Shown here: positions 10,410 to 21,219 of the stretch, one piece after another
Position numbering within the stretch: the stretch's first letter is position 1
How the letters are laid out: every line of letters begins with the position of its first letter
Source: Chara braunii
Lineage: Eukaryota; Streptophyta; Charophyceae; Charales; Characeae
Assembly: GCA_003427395.1 (NCBI GenBank)
Contig: BFEA01000060.1
Coordinates: 3,796,992-3,840,774 of the forward strand
Direction of reading: 5' to 3'
DNA length: 43,783 nucleotides
The notes under the pieces: generated by a model
The model's input: the letters and a program-made list of their open reading frames with translations, nothing else
What the model was told of the DNA's origin: nothing
Database searches by the model: none
Translations under genes and position numbers: made by a program

Positions 10410-10705
10410 TAATTGGTTTGAAAGGGGCTAAAGTTGTTTAAAAAGATGTCTTTGTGTGATTCTGTTACTTCCTTTTCTATTTCCGATTGTGTAAGGAATT
10501 TTAATGTGACCCTCAACCAAAAGTCGTTTGTATCGCAATTCTACACAACAATTTTTTTTTCGAGAATTTTTATTATATATATATCTTGCGCTGAGACTGC
10601 CTGGAACCCTGTTCGGGGCTCATGCCCGATCAGGCACCCGAGTGTGTACCTCGGCATAAGTTGGGTGCCTTGGCGTCCGAAAAAATGGTCTAAGTAAAAA
10701 AGTGA

Positions 10706-10797
10706 TAAAAATATATATATATCGTCAAATAGAACTGCCCGGTAAACCGTAGGCAGAGAGGGAGAAGAGGACAACAAATGAGGGGCTGTGACTATAC
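10706..10797 (+). repeat. Inverted-repeat arm, left
   Basis: Contains AACTGCCCGGTAAACCGTAG and GAGAAGAGGACAACAAA. Its reverse complement recurs at 11771-11862 with a few substitutions and indels. The arms (about 90 bp) enclose the hAT-like element 1, about 970 bp apart. Confidence 0.8.
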
Positions 10798-10973
10798 TAT
10801 TTTTAAAATTTATTTATAGTTATCGGTTGATCACTCAAATAATTGAAAAAATATGTTTTCTTTTCTTTTCTATGTATTGATGGTTAGGGCATATGTATGG
10901 CCACAAAGGTTAACCCTAGTCTTAACTTTTTTTCGTTTTTTTTTTTTTTTTTTTTTTTATATACATAGATATG

Positions 10974-11723
10974 CAGGGTAATCGACGTTCAGGACGGGCC
11001 GAACGCCCGAACCCGTACGCCCGAACGTATGGGACCCAATGGGGATGCGTTCGACCGTTCGGGCCGAACGTGAACAACAAAAGAAAAAAGAAAAAAAAAA
11101 CTGAAACAAAGATATGTTATGACGAAAAATACATTAAAAAAGATTTGTCTGAGCATTACATCCAAATTCCTTACCAAATTTGAAATAAAAATAAAATACG
11201 AAAAACAAATATAAATAATAAAAATAACAAAAAATCGATAAATAAATAAATTTAGTGAGTGCACGAGCACGTTTTCGACAACGCCATCTTCAACGATTTT
11301 TTTTTTTTTTTTTTTTTGCATAGGTTAATGCCTTGAAAAATTTTAGATGTGTACTTCACAATATGAAAAACCCACTAATTTTTTTTTAAAAAATAATAAA
11401 ATTGTTTAGACACGGAACTCAAGTGAAAACAAAAAGTAAAAAGTAAAAAAAAACATGGGCGAGCACGTTTTGACACCGCCATCGTTGGCGATTTTTAATT
11501 CTTATTTGGATGTTCCAAATGACTTCAAAATGTATTGGCATGTACCTCACGTCATAGAAAACTCGCAGGGAAAAAATCGAAAAAGCAAAAATATTTTTAG
11601 GCCCCACAATGATTTTTGGCAGGGGCCGCACGCCGTCGGGTTCGGACCCCGTACTGGGCCCCGAATGCCCGTACGTACGGAGGTCGGCCCGGGGACCTCT
11701 GTACGTACGAACTCGTGACCCTG
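10974..11723 (+). mobile_element. hAT-like non-autonomous element 1
   Basis: About 750 bp starting CAGGGT and ending ACCCTG. Flanks TAGATATG (10966-10973) and TACATATG (11724-11731) match at 7 of 8 bases, a target duplication of hAT size. CAGGG is a usual hAT terminus. Both ends are rich in CGAACG / CCCGAACGCCCG motifs. The middle holds the MITE family core (GATATGTTATG at about 11110, then TTACATCCAAATTCCTTACC). A GAGCACGTTTTGACACCGCC word occurs twice in variant form, near 11264 and 11460. No transposase frame is seen. Confidence 0.8.
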
Positions 11724-11770
11724 TACATATGCATAGTATATATGAGTCGGTGAAACTCCGACGAAACAGT

Positions 11771-11862
11771 TTGTCACAGCACCTCTTTTGTTGTCCTCTT
11801 CTCTCTCTCTCTGCCTACGGTTTTACCGGGCAGTTCTGTTTGTGACGATATATATATTATGC
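11771..11862 (-). repeat. Inverted-repeat arm, right
   Basis: Reverse-complement partner of 10706-10797 (TTGTTGTCCTCTTCTC, CTGCCTACGG, CCGGGCAGTTCT). It lies between the two hAT-like elements. The arms may be ends of an older foldback element into which element 1 inserted. Confidence 0.8.
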
Positions 11863-11891
11863 ATATGTATGTATGCATATATATACATATG

Positions 11892-12796
11892 CAGGGTTGC
11901 TAGCGTTCGGGACGGGCCGAACGCCCGAACCCGAACGCTGGAACGTTCGGCACCCCCTCTCAACGTGTCCCGACGTTCGACCGAACGAGGACCAAAAAAG
12001 AAAACAAAATAAAAAAATATGAAAAAACGATATGTTATATATAGAAGAATAAACTAAACATTANNNNNNNNNNNNNNNNNNNNNNNNNNNNNNNNNNNNN
12101 NNNNNNNNNNNNNNNNNNNNNNNNNNNNNNNNNNNNNNNNNNNNNNNNNNNNNNNNNNNNNNNNNNNNNNNNNNNNNNNNNNNNNNNNNNNNNNNNNNNN
12201 NNNNNNNNNNNNNNNNNNNNNNNNNNNNNNNNNNNNNNNNNNNNNNNNNNNNNNNNNNNNNNNNNNNNNNNNNNNNNNNNNNNNNNNNNNNNNNNNNNNN
12301 NNNNNNNNNNNNNNNNNNNNAAATTATTAAATGGGGGAGCATGTTTTTGACACCGCTATCTTTGGCGATTTTTTTTTTTTTTTTTGGCTACGACAAAGGC
12401 CATGAAAATCTATATATATGTATCTTACTTCATAAAGAAAATACAAATAAATTTTAAAAAAATAAATAAGTTTTTTCATGCCCCGAAATAAAGGAAAAAC
12501 ATAAAATGAAAAGGAAAAAAAAACATATTAGTGAGTGGGCAAACAAGTTTTGACACCACAATCTTTGAGGATTTTTCATTTTGTTTTGGATAAATAGAAT
12601 GACTTCAAAATTGAGAGGGAGATACCTTATATCACAAAGGACCCACACACAAAATTTCAGAAAAACCTAATAATATTTTGGTGTTAAAATAGTTTTTTGC
12701 GAGGTCCGAGGGGTTTGGACCCTGTATGAGGACCCGAACGCCCAAACGTTCGAGGGTCAGCTTAGGGGCCTCCGTTCATTCAGCCTGGCAACCCTG
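11892..12796 (+). mobile_element. hAT-like non-autonomous element 2 (contains N gap)
   Basis: Begins CAGGGTTGCTAG and ends CTGGCAACCCTG, an imperfect 12-bp inverted pair. It is flanked by the exact 8-bp direct repeat TACATATG (11884-11891 and 12797-12804). It has the same orientation as element 1 and homologous content: CG-rich ends and GACACCGCTATCTTTGGCGA words near 12350 and 12550. 257 Ns (12064-12320) hide part of the interior, so length and coding capacity are uncertain. Confidence 0.85.
12064..12320. other. Assembly gap (257 N)
   Basis: Run of N inside hAT-like element 2. By comparison with element 1, the missing part should include the rest of the MITE-like core. Confidence 0.99.
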
Positions 12797-12829
12797 TACA
12801 TATGCATAATATATATATGTATATATATA

Positions 12830-14560
12830 TCCCCTTCCGCCTTGAAAAAGTTGCACTATAAAATTCGTTCTACAAGGTACGTATCTTGTTTTCAAGTTAA
12901 AACGATAGCATAATAGTGTTTGTATTGCCCTTTGAACATTCCTAATTAGTATGGATGTTCAACAATAACCTTAGGTGCTACATGATTGAAAAAATAAGCT
13001 TACGATTGAAATGCTATTTTTCAAGTTTCTGACACTAAAGGAAATACTGTAATATGAGTTTACGTCGGTTATTCATTTGTTGTTGTATTCAACTGATTAA
13101 GGAGAAGTAAAACGGAAAAAAAAAAAGAAATGAGAAAGGAAAAAACATTGGTGTATCTTGTGTAATCATTCTTATTTTTTATTCTTTCATTTTGATTATA
13201 CTCTTTATCTTCTAAATGTTTTCTTTTGAATTTAAGAAAGTCAATTTGAGTTTTGCTTCATGGATAGAGTGAGATCATAACAAAATGTTATTATGCTAAG
13301 TATTGAAAATGATAAATGAACGCAAAAACAAACAAGTAAAGCAACGCAAAACAAATAAACAATGAAGTTGGAAAAAAAAAAAAAAAAAAAAAAGTAAACA
13401 AAATAAAACGAATAATAAAAAAATAAGACAATTAAGAAATGAAGGATCTTTTGTTTCATTAAAACAAACAAAGAAAAAACATGAAAACTGATAAATACGA
13501 GAAAAAAAACGGCAGCGAATGTCATTTATATAAACATTTCGAACCATCATAAAATTTTGACCTGAATAAACTTTGAAAATTTTGACCATCATAAACATTG
13601 ATGAAAGATAAAATTGCTCTTAAAAAGGTTACTTTTCTAAATAATAAATGATGCGTGAGCCGATAACTGTATTTTTAAATTGGTTAATGTGACTTCAAAA
13701 TATTATTGTATTGCTTGAAGTGAGCCTTGTAGGTTTCACTGTGAGTACATCCATGCCACACTATGTTTTTGAGTAATGTTTACCTTTTATTGCAATCTTC
13801 TTAAATTTGTGTGGCGGTTGCTAATCTTGCTCTACCTATAATTGTATATAAGTCTAAAAACAATAATAATTTTTTTTGCAAAAGGTGAAATAGAGGAGAC
13901 AAAAACTTGCAAAAAATAGAGTTGAAGAGATAAGTACGTAAGTCAGTAACAACAGGGTAAGAGGTGAAACTCTTCAATGAAAAGACTCACCATCTGGATA
14001 GAAGATGATAATAACATAAGACTTATGATGCTAGCAGGGATTTTTCTAAATCCAACATAGTCTAACGCTTAATACCCTTATGGGCAGGTGCCTCTGTTTC
14101 TATGTCATATCTACAAAGCATGAACTTTGTTATAATGCCCGAAAGGCTTATGCTTTTTCATGATGGGTATAGTACCTGTAGACCTTATCTCTTAGAGGCA
14201 AAGTGAGTCAGGTTACTGGATCTTTGTTTGACAAGCTTGAACCCAATCTCTTTGAGCCTCTTTTCCCCAGTCTAGAATTCTGATCCTGAAAAAAAAAGAA
14301 CTAGCGCAGACATAATTTTTTTTTCTCTTTGCCTGTCGCCACCAACCTTTTCCTTTGCATAAGCCGAACCCCTAACTATGGGGCGGGATAACCGCTGGTT
14401 GTCAAAATAAAGACGGATACATCTGGTACTAAGGCTGCACAAAGAGCGCCAATGAAAATCTGGAGGGAACTGGGTGGCGATCTCTAGATCTTGTGACAAA
14501 TGTATGAGTAGCACTAAATGAAGCTATCTTTTTTTTATTTTAGCAAACATTCAAGCTTCC
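12830..14560. other. AT-rich intergenic DNA
   Basis: No gene recognised. It includes an A-run near 13372-13393 and scattered A/T-rich low complexity. The minus-strand open frames at 13241-13598 are phenylalanine-rich translations of this composition and are not credible proteins. Confidence 0.5.
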
Positions 14561-14579
14561 GATTGGCTATTTGAAGGAC

Positions 14580-14830
14580 TTGTAGTTTCAAAGAAATAAT
14601 ATATACCACGACTATGGTGGAGCTTGCTATAGCTAGTGGGATTACAATGGAGTCCATACTTATTATGGTGGATGGATTCTTTTTGCTCACATATACCACG
14701 GCTAAAATGAGGTTATATACATTACCATCTGTAGTTACGGTGGCTACAACGGAACTTGCGACTACAATGAAGCTTGTTGACTTCAATAACGCTCACAATC
14801 TATGGTGGATGGATTCTTTTTGCTTGAAAT
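14580..14830 (+). repeat. Short direct repeat of unknown origin
   Basis: TATGGTGGATGGATTCTTTT followed by TGCT occurs exactly twice, at 14664-14687 and 14801-14824. ATATACCACG also recurs at about 14600 and 14691, each in a context of AC/GT alternation (CTACAATGAAGC, TTACAATGGAG). A decayed ~137-bp tandem repeat would explain this. No coding function is inferred. Confidence 0.5.
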
Positions 14831-15273
14831 TCAAGAGGGTCATACGTAGGGAAACAACAAGTCACCATTTGGAAGGCAAAGCAACTAAATTGGAAGGATG
14901 AGGGGTTTACTGTTCGTCTTAGCGTCGAGATCGACTCTAAGTTTGTGCAACACTGCTGCTTTCTGGAAAACTTGGATGAATGAGATAATATAAGGGGCTG
15001 TTATTATGTAATTTCTCTATAGTAGTTGCCGAGTTTTAATCATTACGCATACTTACCTCAAGTTCAACGTTTATATTAAACCACCAATACTTCCGAGACA
15101 CTTTCTTCCGATGCACGAAATGCGTTGCATGCTTAAAGAAAACGAACTGGCGCAATTTACTTTTGGTTGGTTTTGCCTTCTATTTTCCTCTGGTACTCGA
15201 GGCCCCTAAAACACGGCGTGTTAACGTGAAGGGCCTGCGACTGGTGTATGAGTCAAATACCGGTCGTTTAAAC

Positions 15274-15365
15274 CACCAGTACATCCCAACATTTTTTTTC
15301 AGAATTGCTGTATGCATGCAGTCGTGACTCTCGGAAAGTATCAAGGTATTATTTTGTTGGATATG
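15274..15365 (+). repeat. Half copy of the 235-bp palindromic element
   Basis: ACCACCAGTACATCCCAAC, then TGCATGCAGTCGTGACTCTC and GTTGGATATGTG follow the left arm of the hairpin at 19018-19130 with substitutions. The right arm is missing, so this copy could not fold. AAACCACCAATACTTCC at about 15078 may be another fragment. Confidence 0.6.
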
Positions 15366-15719
15366 TGACGCACGAGCTTACGTGCGTGAATTGGTTTATG
15401 CTCCCTTTCCGTTTTCTTTTTGTTAAAAAAATTATACACTATATTTTTAGTTGTCTTTTATGATTCCAATGTAATTTTTCAGGCTTTGTCTTTGTTGAGG
15501 TATCAGTGGATAACTTGCGTTGGTTAATCTATTTTTCGAGCTCTTCTTTCTTTTGCAACTTTCAGGATTGTCCTCGTAATTTGTGTGAATTTTCATCGCC
15601 TTAGAGAACGCGCTCAATTTTATTATTTTTTTAAAGCTTTTCAGATTCCGGGGAACACGAACGTCTGTTATAATATTTTTTACTAATTCCTTTATTTTTG
15701 TTTGTAAATTTTGAAGACT

Positions 15720-16050
15720 TTGTCGAGCGCATCGGTGCCGTAGGGGAACCCTCTTGCCCACGTCACACAGGATTTGTGCAGGACGTTTTAGAGGTGGAAC
15801 TTTCACCGCTCCGGTCGAGTGCGCCAACCATACCTCTCGGGAACCCTCACAACAAGATAGGGTCACGCGAGGTACAAGTTACCTTTGCCCAAGGGGCGGT
15901 CACCACCCTCGGACAAGTGTATCCCCACCGAGCTTCCGAAACACGTGCCGAAGCTACTCGGTTGCAATCGCAGAGGTGGCCCAGCCGAAGGCGTTTCTCG
16001 TACGTCGTAGCATAGGAGTTACTCGCAGTTACACGCTTTAATCGGACCCA
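15720..16050 (+). repeat. Dispersed repeat R1, copy 1
   Basis: Related to 19385-19770 through a chain of shared words in the same order: GAGTGCGCCAACCATACCTC, GATAGGGTCACGCGAGG, GTTGCAATCGCAGAGGTGG and TTTCTCGTACGTCGTAGCAT. It is not rRNA or tRNA that I recognise. Both copies lie downstream of a palindromic-element copy, so they may belong to one larger mobile unit. Confidence 0.7.
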
Positions 16051-16119
16051 CATGCGAGTCATGGTCACATCAACAAAAAAATCACTTAGTCATAGTTTAA
16101 TCAAAGTCAAAAACTAGAC

Positions 16120-16350
16120 GGCGGGTGCACAAACCTTATATCATCAATAAAAAACATGGTGCGCGCCTTAAATTGTGCCCCCGACTTAAATTGCACGCCC
16201 AAACACTTTCTCTATTTCTAATCAAACCTTTAGTCAACAAAGGAGAGAATACAAATGAGACTCGCGCGGTATACTTAAATTACATGTCAGAACTTACTCT
16301 CTGTTATTCGCAAAAACCAGAGCGGATACCCTCGTAAGGGTATTCGCACT
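16120..16350 (+). repeat. LTR-like end, family R3, copy 1
   Basis: Shares an ordered set of words with 27270-27500: GCACGCCCAAACACT, ATACTTAAA, AAAAACCAG, GCGGATACCC and GGGTATTCGCA. It ends in a short inverted repeat (GCGGATACCC / GGGTATTCGC) then CTGACAA. In the 27-kb copy the unit starts TGTTAGACC, so the pair may be LTRs or solo LTRs of one family. Confidence 0.55.
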
Positions 16351-16359
16351 GACAATGTC

Positions 16360-18990
16360 CATACCTTCCAATATTAAATTTTGTTGATGAATGATGAAAT
16401 AGGAATCGATGTACGATTCTGTTTGCCTTAGCGTGCACGTGAGGAATTTCTTTTCGAACTTTTCAATTGCAATTTAACTTTAGGGATTAGGCATAACTAT
16501 ACTGACATTTCTCATAGTTGTTTTGGTGCCTTTACGAGTTTTGTGAATGCATCTTTCCTCGCGCGCGCTCTTGCACGCAACCTTCCCTAACGCATCTTAG
16601 CCCCTTTCTTTACGCCATCATCGACAAGCTGTAACTATTTTTTTCTCCCCCTCTTCGTACCGTTCCTTATTTCTTGAAATCGTTGAATCTTGATCTTGTC
16701 TCACACTGCTTCTCCTAACCTCCTTTCCCGCCTTCTTCTACACGAGGGACGACCTTTTTTATTTCAAGCGACCGCAAAAATCAGACGACAGGGTGCAAGG
16801 AAGTTCTGAAACCCTCACTCTGCTATCTGATTGGTTACGCGCACTCTGATCGGATCGACTGGACCCTCCTAAGTGTTTTTCCTTTCTCTCCCTTCCCCCT
16901 CTTCTACCTCTCGTCATCATGCCTTATCCGGTTCCTTCGCCATTATAAACATCGCAAGTGTGTCTTTCTAGCTCTCTCGCAATGATGCATCTGTCAACTC
17001 TGCTGGAGTAGTGGCTAGATAGCGGTGGTGATTAGCGGGTCGAAAAGTCATGACAAGTTGGTCGCAATGTTGCCGGATTGTGCACAGCATCGCTGGCATC
17101 GCTGGGACGGATTGCAAGGTCTGGGCAAATCCGCGTAGTAGTTGAGTGAACAGGGTTATGATCGTTGGGGTTTGCGCTGAGTATGTGGTGACGGAGATTG
17201 TCAGTGCTCGAGCGAGGTTAGAGGTGGTTGTTGATTGGTTGGTCGGTCTGGGGCCATAACTCAGAGAGTGAGGATTATGCTTTTTCTACCTCTCATCTTT
17301 TTTTGAGTGAAGTTGCATGGCGATACACCAATCTTTTCATCTCAATCGAATGTTGTACATACTTCTTCTCTTCTTTCTCTCTCTTGCTTTTTTCACTCGT
17401 CTCTGCGCATGGTCTACGGATGAATGCGTGTGATCTTGCTGGGAATATTATGTGTGTGAGTGTTGTTTTTTTTTCCGCCTTGTCTTCTTACTTTGAATAA
17501 GAGTTGCTCGCGATGCATACCTTTTGAGAGCGCTGATGTATGCAGAATCATTTGATCTAACGGTCCATGTGAATCGATGTCCTATAAGTGTGTCCTAGTC
17601 CGGTGAATGAATCAACGTTTATGGTAGTCGTCCGTTCTCTTGTTAGACACCTCCACTTGCACGAATTGCGCAAGGCGCCACTTTTTTGAAGTGCGGGTTC
17701 CACTCTCTCTTCCTCTCTCTCTCTCCTTTTGTTGCACAATGAATGAATGTCTCCTGCAGTTTGCACAAGTGTCTCACTTTCAATCTTGCAGGCATGACCT
17801 CTCTGTGAATGTGCTGGATGTGATTTCGTAGTCTTAACTCCACCTCGGATCGACATTTGCCTCACTCATTATCATCTTCTGCTTGCATGAGTGATGATAA
17901 CCGGTGAGTGAATTCGTCGAGCATCAGGCGTATATTGATGATTTGTTCGTCTGCAATCTGTTCGATGATGTGGCACATGGATGCTGCCCGATCCACATCT
18001 GTTTTTGATTCCCTCTTCCCTTTCTTGAATGAACCACAACTTCTCTTTTGAAGAACGTTTTCCCGAACTCGTTCAGTAACTTCCTAGGTTATCCTCCCCT
18101 CTCTGAGAAACATAGGGCATGAAAGTCACATCGTATTGCCTGATTTCTTTCATGCGGGTGATAACCCGATTTGATGGGACTAAGTTGATTTATTTTGTGA
18201 ACAATGTATGAGTGTGTGACCAACGACCAATAACCATGTGGACTGGGTCCGCTGGATCATTTGGGCCTCGACTTCCCGAATATCCCCGCTCATGCCTTTT
18301 TCCGTACAACGAGGGCAAGACACACGTCTGCGAGTAAGATGTGTGCGAAGCCGCGACTCATATCGACCGCCCATATCAATTCCCTTATGAAATGTAGTGC
18401 TCTAGGTTCGTTAATTTGGGATTTATGATTGTCGATACTATCTTTCCTCCCTTCTATGTTTTGATCCCCTTTAATTATTTGGTTGCCATTTCGTGCCCAA
18501 CTGTTGCACCATACTGGCCTCACACTCTCTGTTCTGACTTTCTTCGTACCGAACGGCTAAAGGAACAGGGATTCGACTACATGCGGTGTGAAGAGGAGGA
18601 AGTGGCAGAGAAAGCAGCCAAGCTGCGCCCCTCCGACTCTGATTCGGAGCTCTGTGAGACACATCATTCGACCCTTGTACATAGCCGAGATTCGGCATAC
18701 ACACCCCTACCCTTTTGGCCAGAAAAAAAACATCGCGTTATATGCAATGAAGTTAAAAAGGTATTGTTTGGATTAGATAGTCTTTGCACCACAATTTTGT
18801 CCCTTTTTATTGTTTCCCACCATTGGGTGTTGCTCCATATTAGGAACTGCACGGGAGATTCCAGTTTCGACCTGAAACTCCACACTCAATTTTTCCTGAA
18901 ATCCTTGGTATACGCCCATTGCCGCTTTCCGAACCCTTTTCCACGTTTTAGTAACTCTGACCAGGAAAGCAGTTTAGGGCGTGAGGTTTA
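16360..18990. other. Intergenic DNA, no recognised gene
   Basis: Mixed-composition sequence with pyrimidine-rich stretches (for example 17360-17400 and 17698-17730). Several open frames of 60-190 codons exist, the longest at 18416-18991 on the plus strand, but none has a recognisable domain, an ATG in good context or a partner exon. It holds no repeat that I can pair elsewhere in the window. Confidence 0.4.
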
Positions 18991-19017
18991 AGCGTCACAG
19001 GCCAAGTCCTTGTGGTT

Positions 19018-19252
19018 ACCACCAGTACGTTTCCCAACCATTTTTTCAAAATCGAGGTGTGCATACGGTCATGACTCTCGGGAAGTACTTGGGCACTGTT
19101 TCGCCGGATATCCATCCCGACAAAACGGGGCACATGCGAAACCCGTTTTGCCTGGATGGATATGCAGTGAAACAGTGACCCAATACTTCCCAAAAGTTGT
19201 GGCAGCTGGCAAACTGCATATTTGATTTCTTAGCTGGTAACGTACTGGTGGT
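19018..19252. mobile_element. 235-bp near-palindromic element (foldback/MITE)
   Basis: Outer ends ACCACCAGTACGTT (19018-19031) and AACGTACTGGTGGT (19239-19252) are perfect 14-bp inverted repeats. An inner pair, GGGAAGTACTTGGGCACTGT at about 19079 and ACAGTGACCCAATACTTCCC at about 19173, continues through ATATCCATCC / GGATGGATAT and AAAACGGG / CCCGTTTT to a loop near 19130-19140. The inner ~50 bp of each arm matches at most positions; the outer arms are more diverged. A transcript would form one long hairpin. Confidence 0.8.
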
Positions 19253-19384
19253 TTAATCATTAAAATTGCGATTAAAGAACGAAAAAAAACAAAAGGACTA
19301 GAACAAGAGCAATGGTCAGATAGAAATATGACAGTGTGTCCATACTTTTTCATTTTCATTTACGACTGGGCTACCAGCAAGGCC

Positions 19385-19770
19385 GACCCAGTCGTCGTGT
19401 TTGACTGCGGTGTCGAGCTCATCGGTCCGGCACCGCACAAAACTGGGCGGGACCCTCCTGGTCGTGTCACGCAGGAGTTGGTCTGATCCTCGTCTCGAAT
19501 ACACATGGAGCTTTTCCGCAGGCCGCTCTGACCGAGTGCGCCAGCCATACCTCTCACAAACCCCTATGACAGGATAGGGCCTACGCGAGGCACGACCTAC
19601 CTCCACCTTACGGGAGTTGCCACCTCCCTTCAGTGGGCGTATCCCTGTCGAGCTACCAGTCCGTAGTACGAAAGCTAATCAGTTGCAATCACAGAGGTGG
19701 ACCAACCGAGGACATTTCTCGTACGCTGTAGCATAGGGGGTAAGCGTGGTTTTACGCCTCTATCGAACCC
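19385..19770 (+). repeat. Dispersed repeat R1, copy 2
   Basis: Second copy of the repeat at 15720-16050, slightly longer. It shares GAGTGCGCCAGCCATACCTC, GATAGGGCCTACGCGAGG, GTTGCAATCACAGAGGTGG and TTTCTCGTACGCTGTAGCAT. It is preceded by GGGCTACCAGCAAGGCCGAC, which resembles the start of the MITE family (AGGCTACCAGCCAAGCCG). Confidence 0.7.
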
Positions 19771-19789
19771 GCACACAAACCGACGCCGG

Positions 19790-21215
19790 GGGGGACTGAG
19801 GTCCCAAGCGCGACCCGTCGTCGGTCGACTAGGTCGTTTCTCATACACCACGCACACACCACTCTAAAGACATAAAATTTAGAACACATACGCACACACA
19901 CATATACGGAACGACGCAAAACAAACAACGCGACAACACTCATAGTCCCTTAGTAGCCATCCCATAACTTTCTGATGCGGAAATCGGTTAAGCGACACGC
20001 GCGAGACTTAGTATAAAACCACGGGGATGCAGGACCTTCCCATATCAACTAGCAATGCATGAATACGCAAGCAGTCGCAATGATGACGTACTATGTAGTG
20101 CCCATAATCAAGCGGTTCCTCATGGATCCGAGTAGCGATTATGACACTCAAGTGTCAAACTCGAAGTCTCGTGATGGTCTACCCCTTCACGATATTGCAC
20201 GGCTGAAGGAACAGTCGTGCGGCCTCCGCAGCACCTCCGACCTTTAGGTTGAGTGTCCCGGTAGGCAAGGCAAATAGGCTCTGCGCGGGGGGTAATCCCT
20301 TCTGTGCAGAGTCTAAAATCTGGGATGTCCTGGACAAGGACCTCGAATCCATCCCAGGACCAACGTCCGACAATGAAATCTTTAAGAAACATACAACAAA
20401 TAGAGGGGTTTTCTTTCCAATTTCAATCTCAATCCCAATTAGACCCTTAAGCGTAGAGCCCCTCGAGCCACGTGGACACTCAACATACGTATATACATGT
20501 ATATATGTAAAGGGGGAATAAGTATGTGACGATCACTTCTCACAATCACAGTGGGACTCCTTACAACGATATATATGTGTGTGATCGCAGATAGTCAAAT
20601 CCAAAATCCGAACCACAAAACATACTTACAATCACATTAAAGAGTGAACCAAAAGTCCACACACTACATGGAGTCAACTTCAACCATTCTCTATACTCAT
20701 ACCCCTCGCTTTAGCCATGCAAACCCCAACCCTTGTTCAACCTTCCATAATTAAATACTCAGTACCTTTGTTAAATGACAATTCAATAAAAGTCAGGGTG
20801 AAAACCTTAATAAAATAATAAAAACCATAAGGGCTAAAACCTTTTAGGTTGAGTATTGAGGATGAGTTGAAGTTGAGTCGTAGACCGACGAATCGGCAAC
20901 CGACCTATTATCAGTGATAACAGAGGATGATTCTCATAGGATCAAGCCGAATTTAGTCCCGATTTCGAATCAAACGTCCAGGAGGACCTGTAACACAAGA
21001 CAAGCCAATCCCCAAACTAAATCTATGAGTTCAAATTGGGAATAATCTTTATAATCACGATCTCACTAAGAATTATTATACTTAACTAAGCCTGAGTCTA
21101 TCCCTAAGTCATTGCCTAAAGAACAGGTCGGCCTTTGGCAGAATCTTCCCTATACAGAGTGGATTGCCAGAATTGTCATCTGTCAAAATATAATATAATT
21201 CCTCTAAACTAAGAA
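19790..21215. other. Intergenic DNA, no recognised gene
   Basis: CA-rich short stretches (19850-19905) and unremarkable sequence. The open frames near 20059-20392 on both strands have no recognisable domain. Confidence 0.4.
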
Positions 21216-21219
21216 AATT

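Larger units (their letters stand above)
8395..10684 (+). repeat. 2-kb direct duplication, copy 2
   Basis: Second copy of the block at 4878-6880. It is longer only because of the 270-bp adapter artefact at 9908-10409; without it the two are near-equal in length. Copy 2 retains the full MITE at its left edge, whereas copy 1 has only the MITE end, so copy 2 looks closer to the ancestral arrangement. No gene is recognisable. Confidence 0.88.

Noticed and set aside
12061-12342. Open frame across the N gap
   Set aside because: Consists of unknown bases.
18416-18991. 191-codon plus-strand frame
   Set aside because: No recognisable domain or good start; overlapping frames of similar size exist on both strands.
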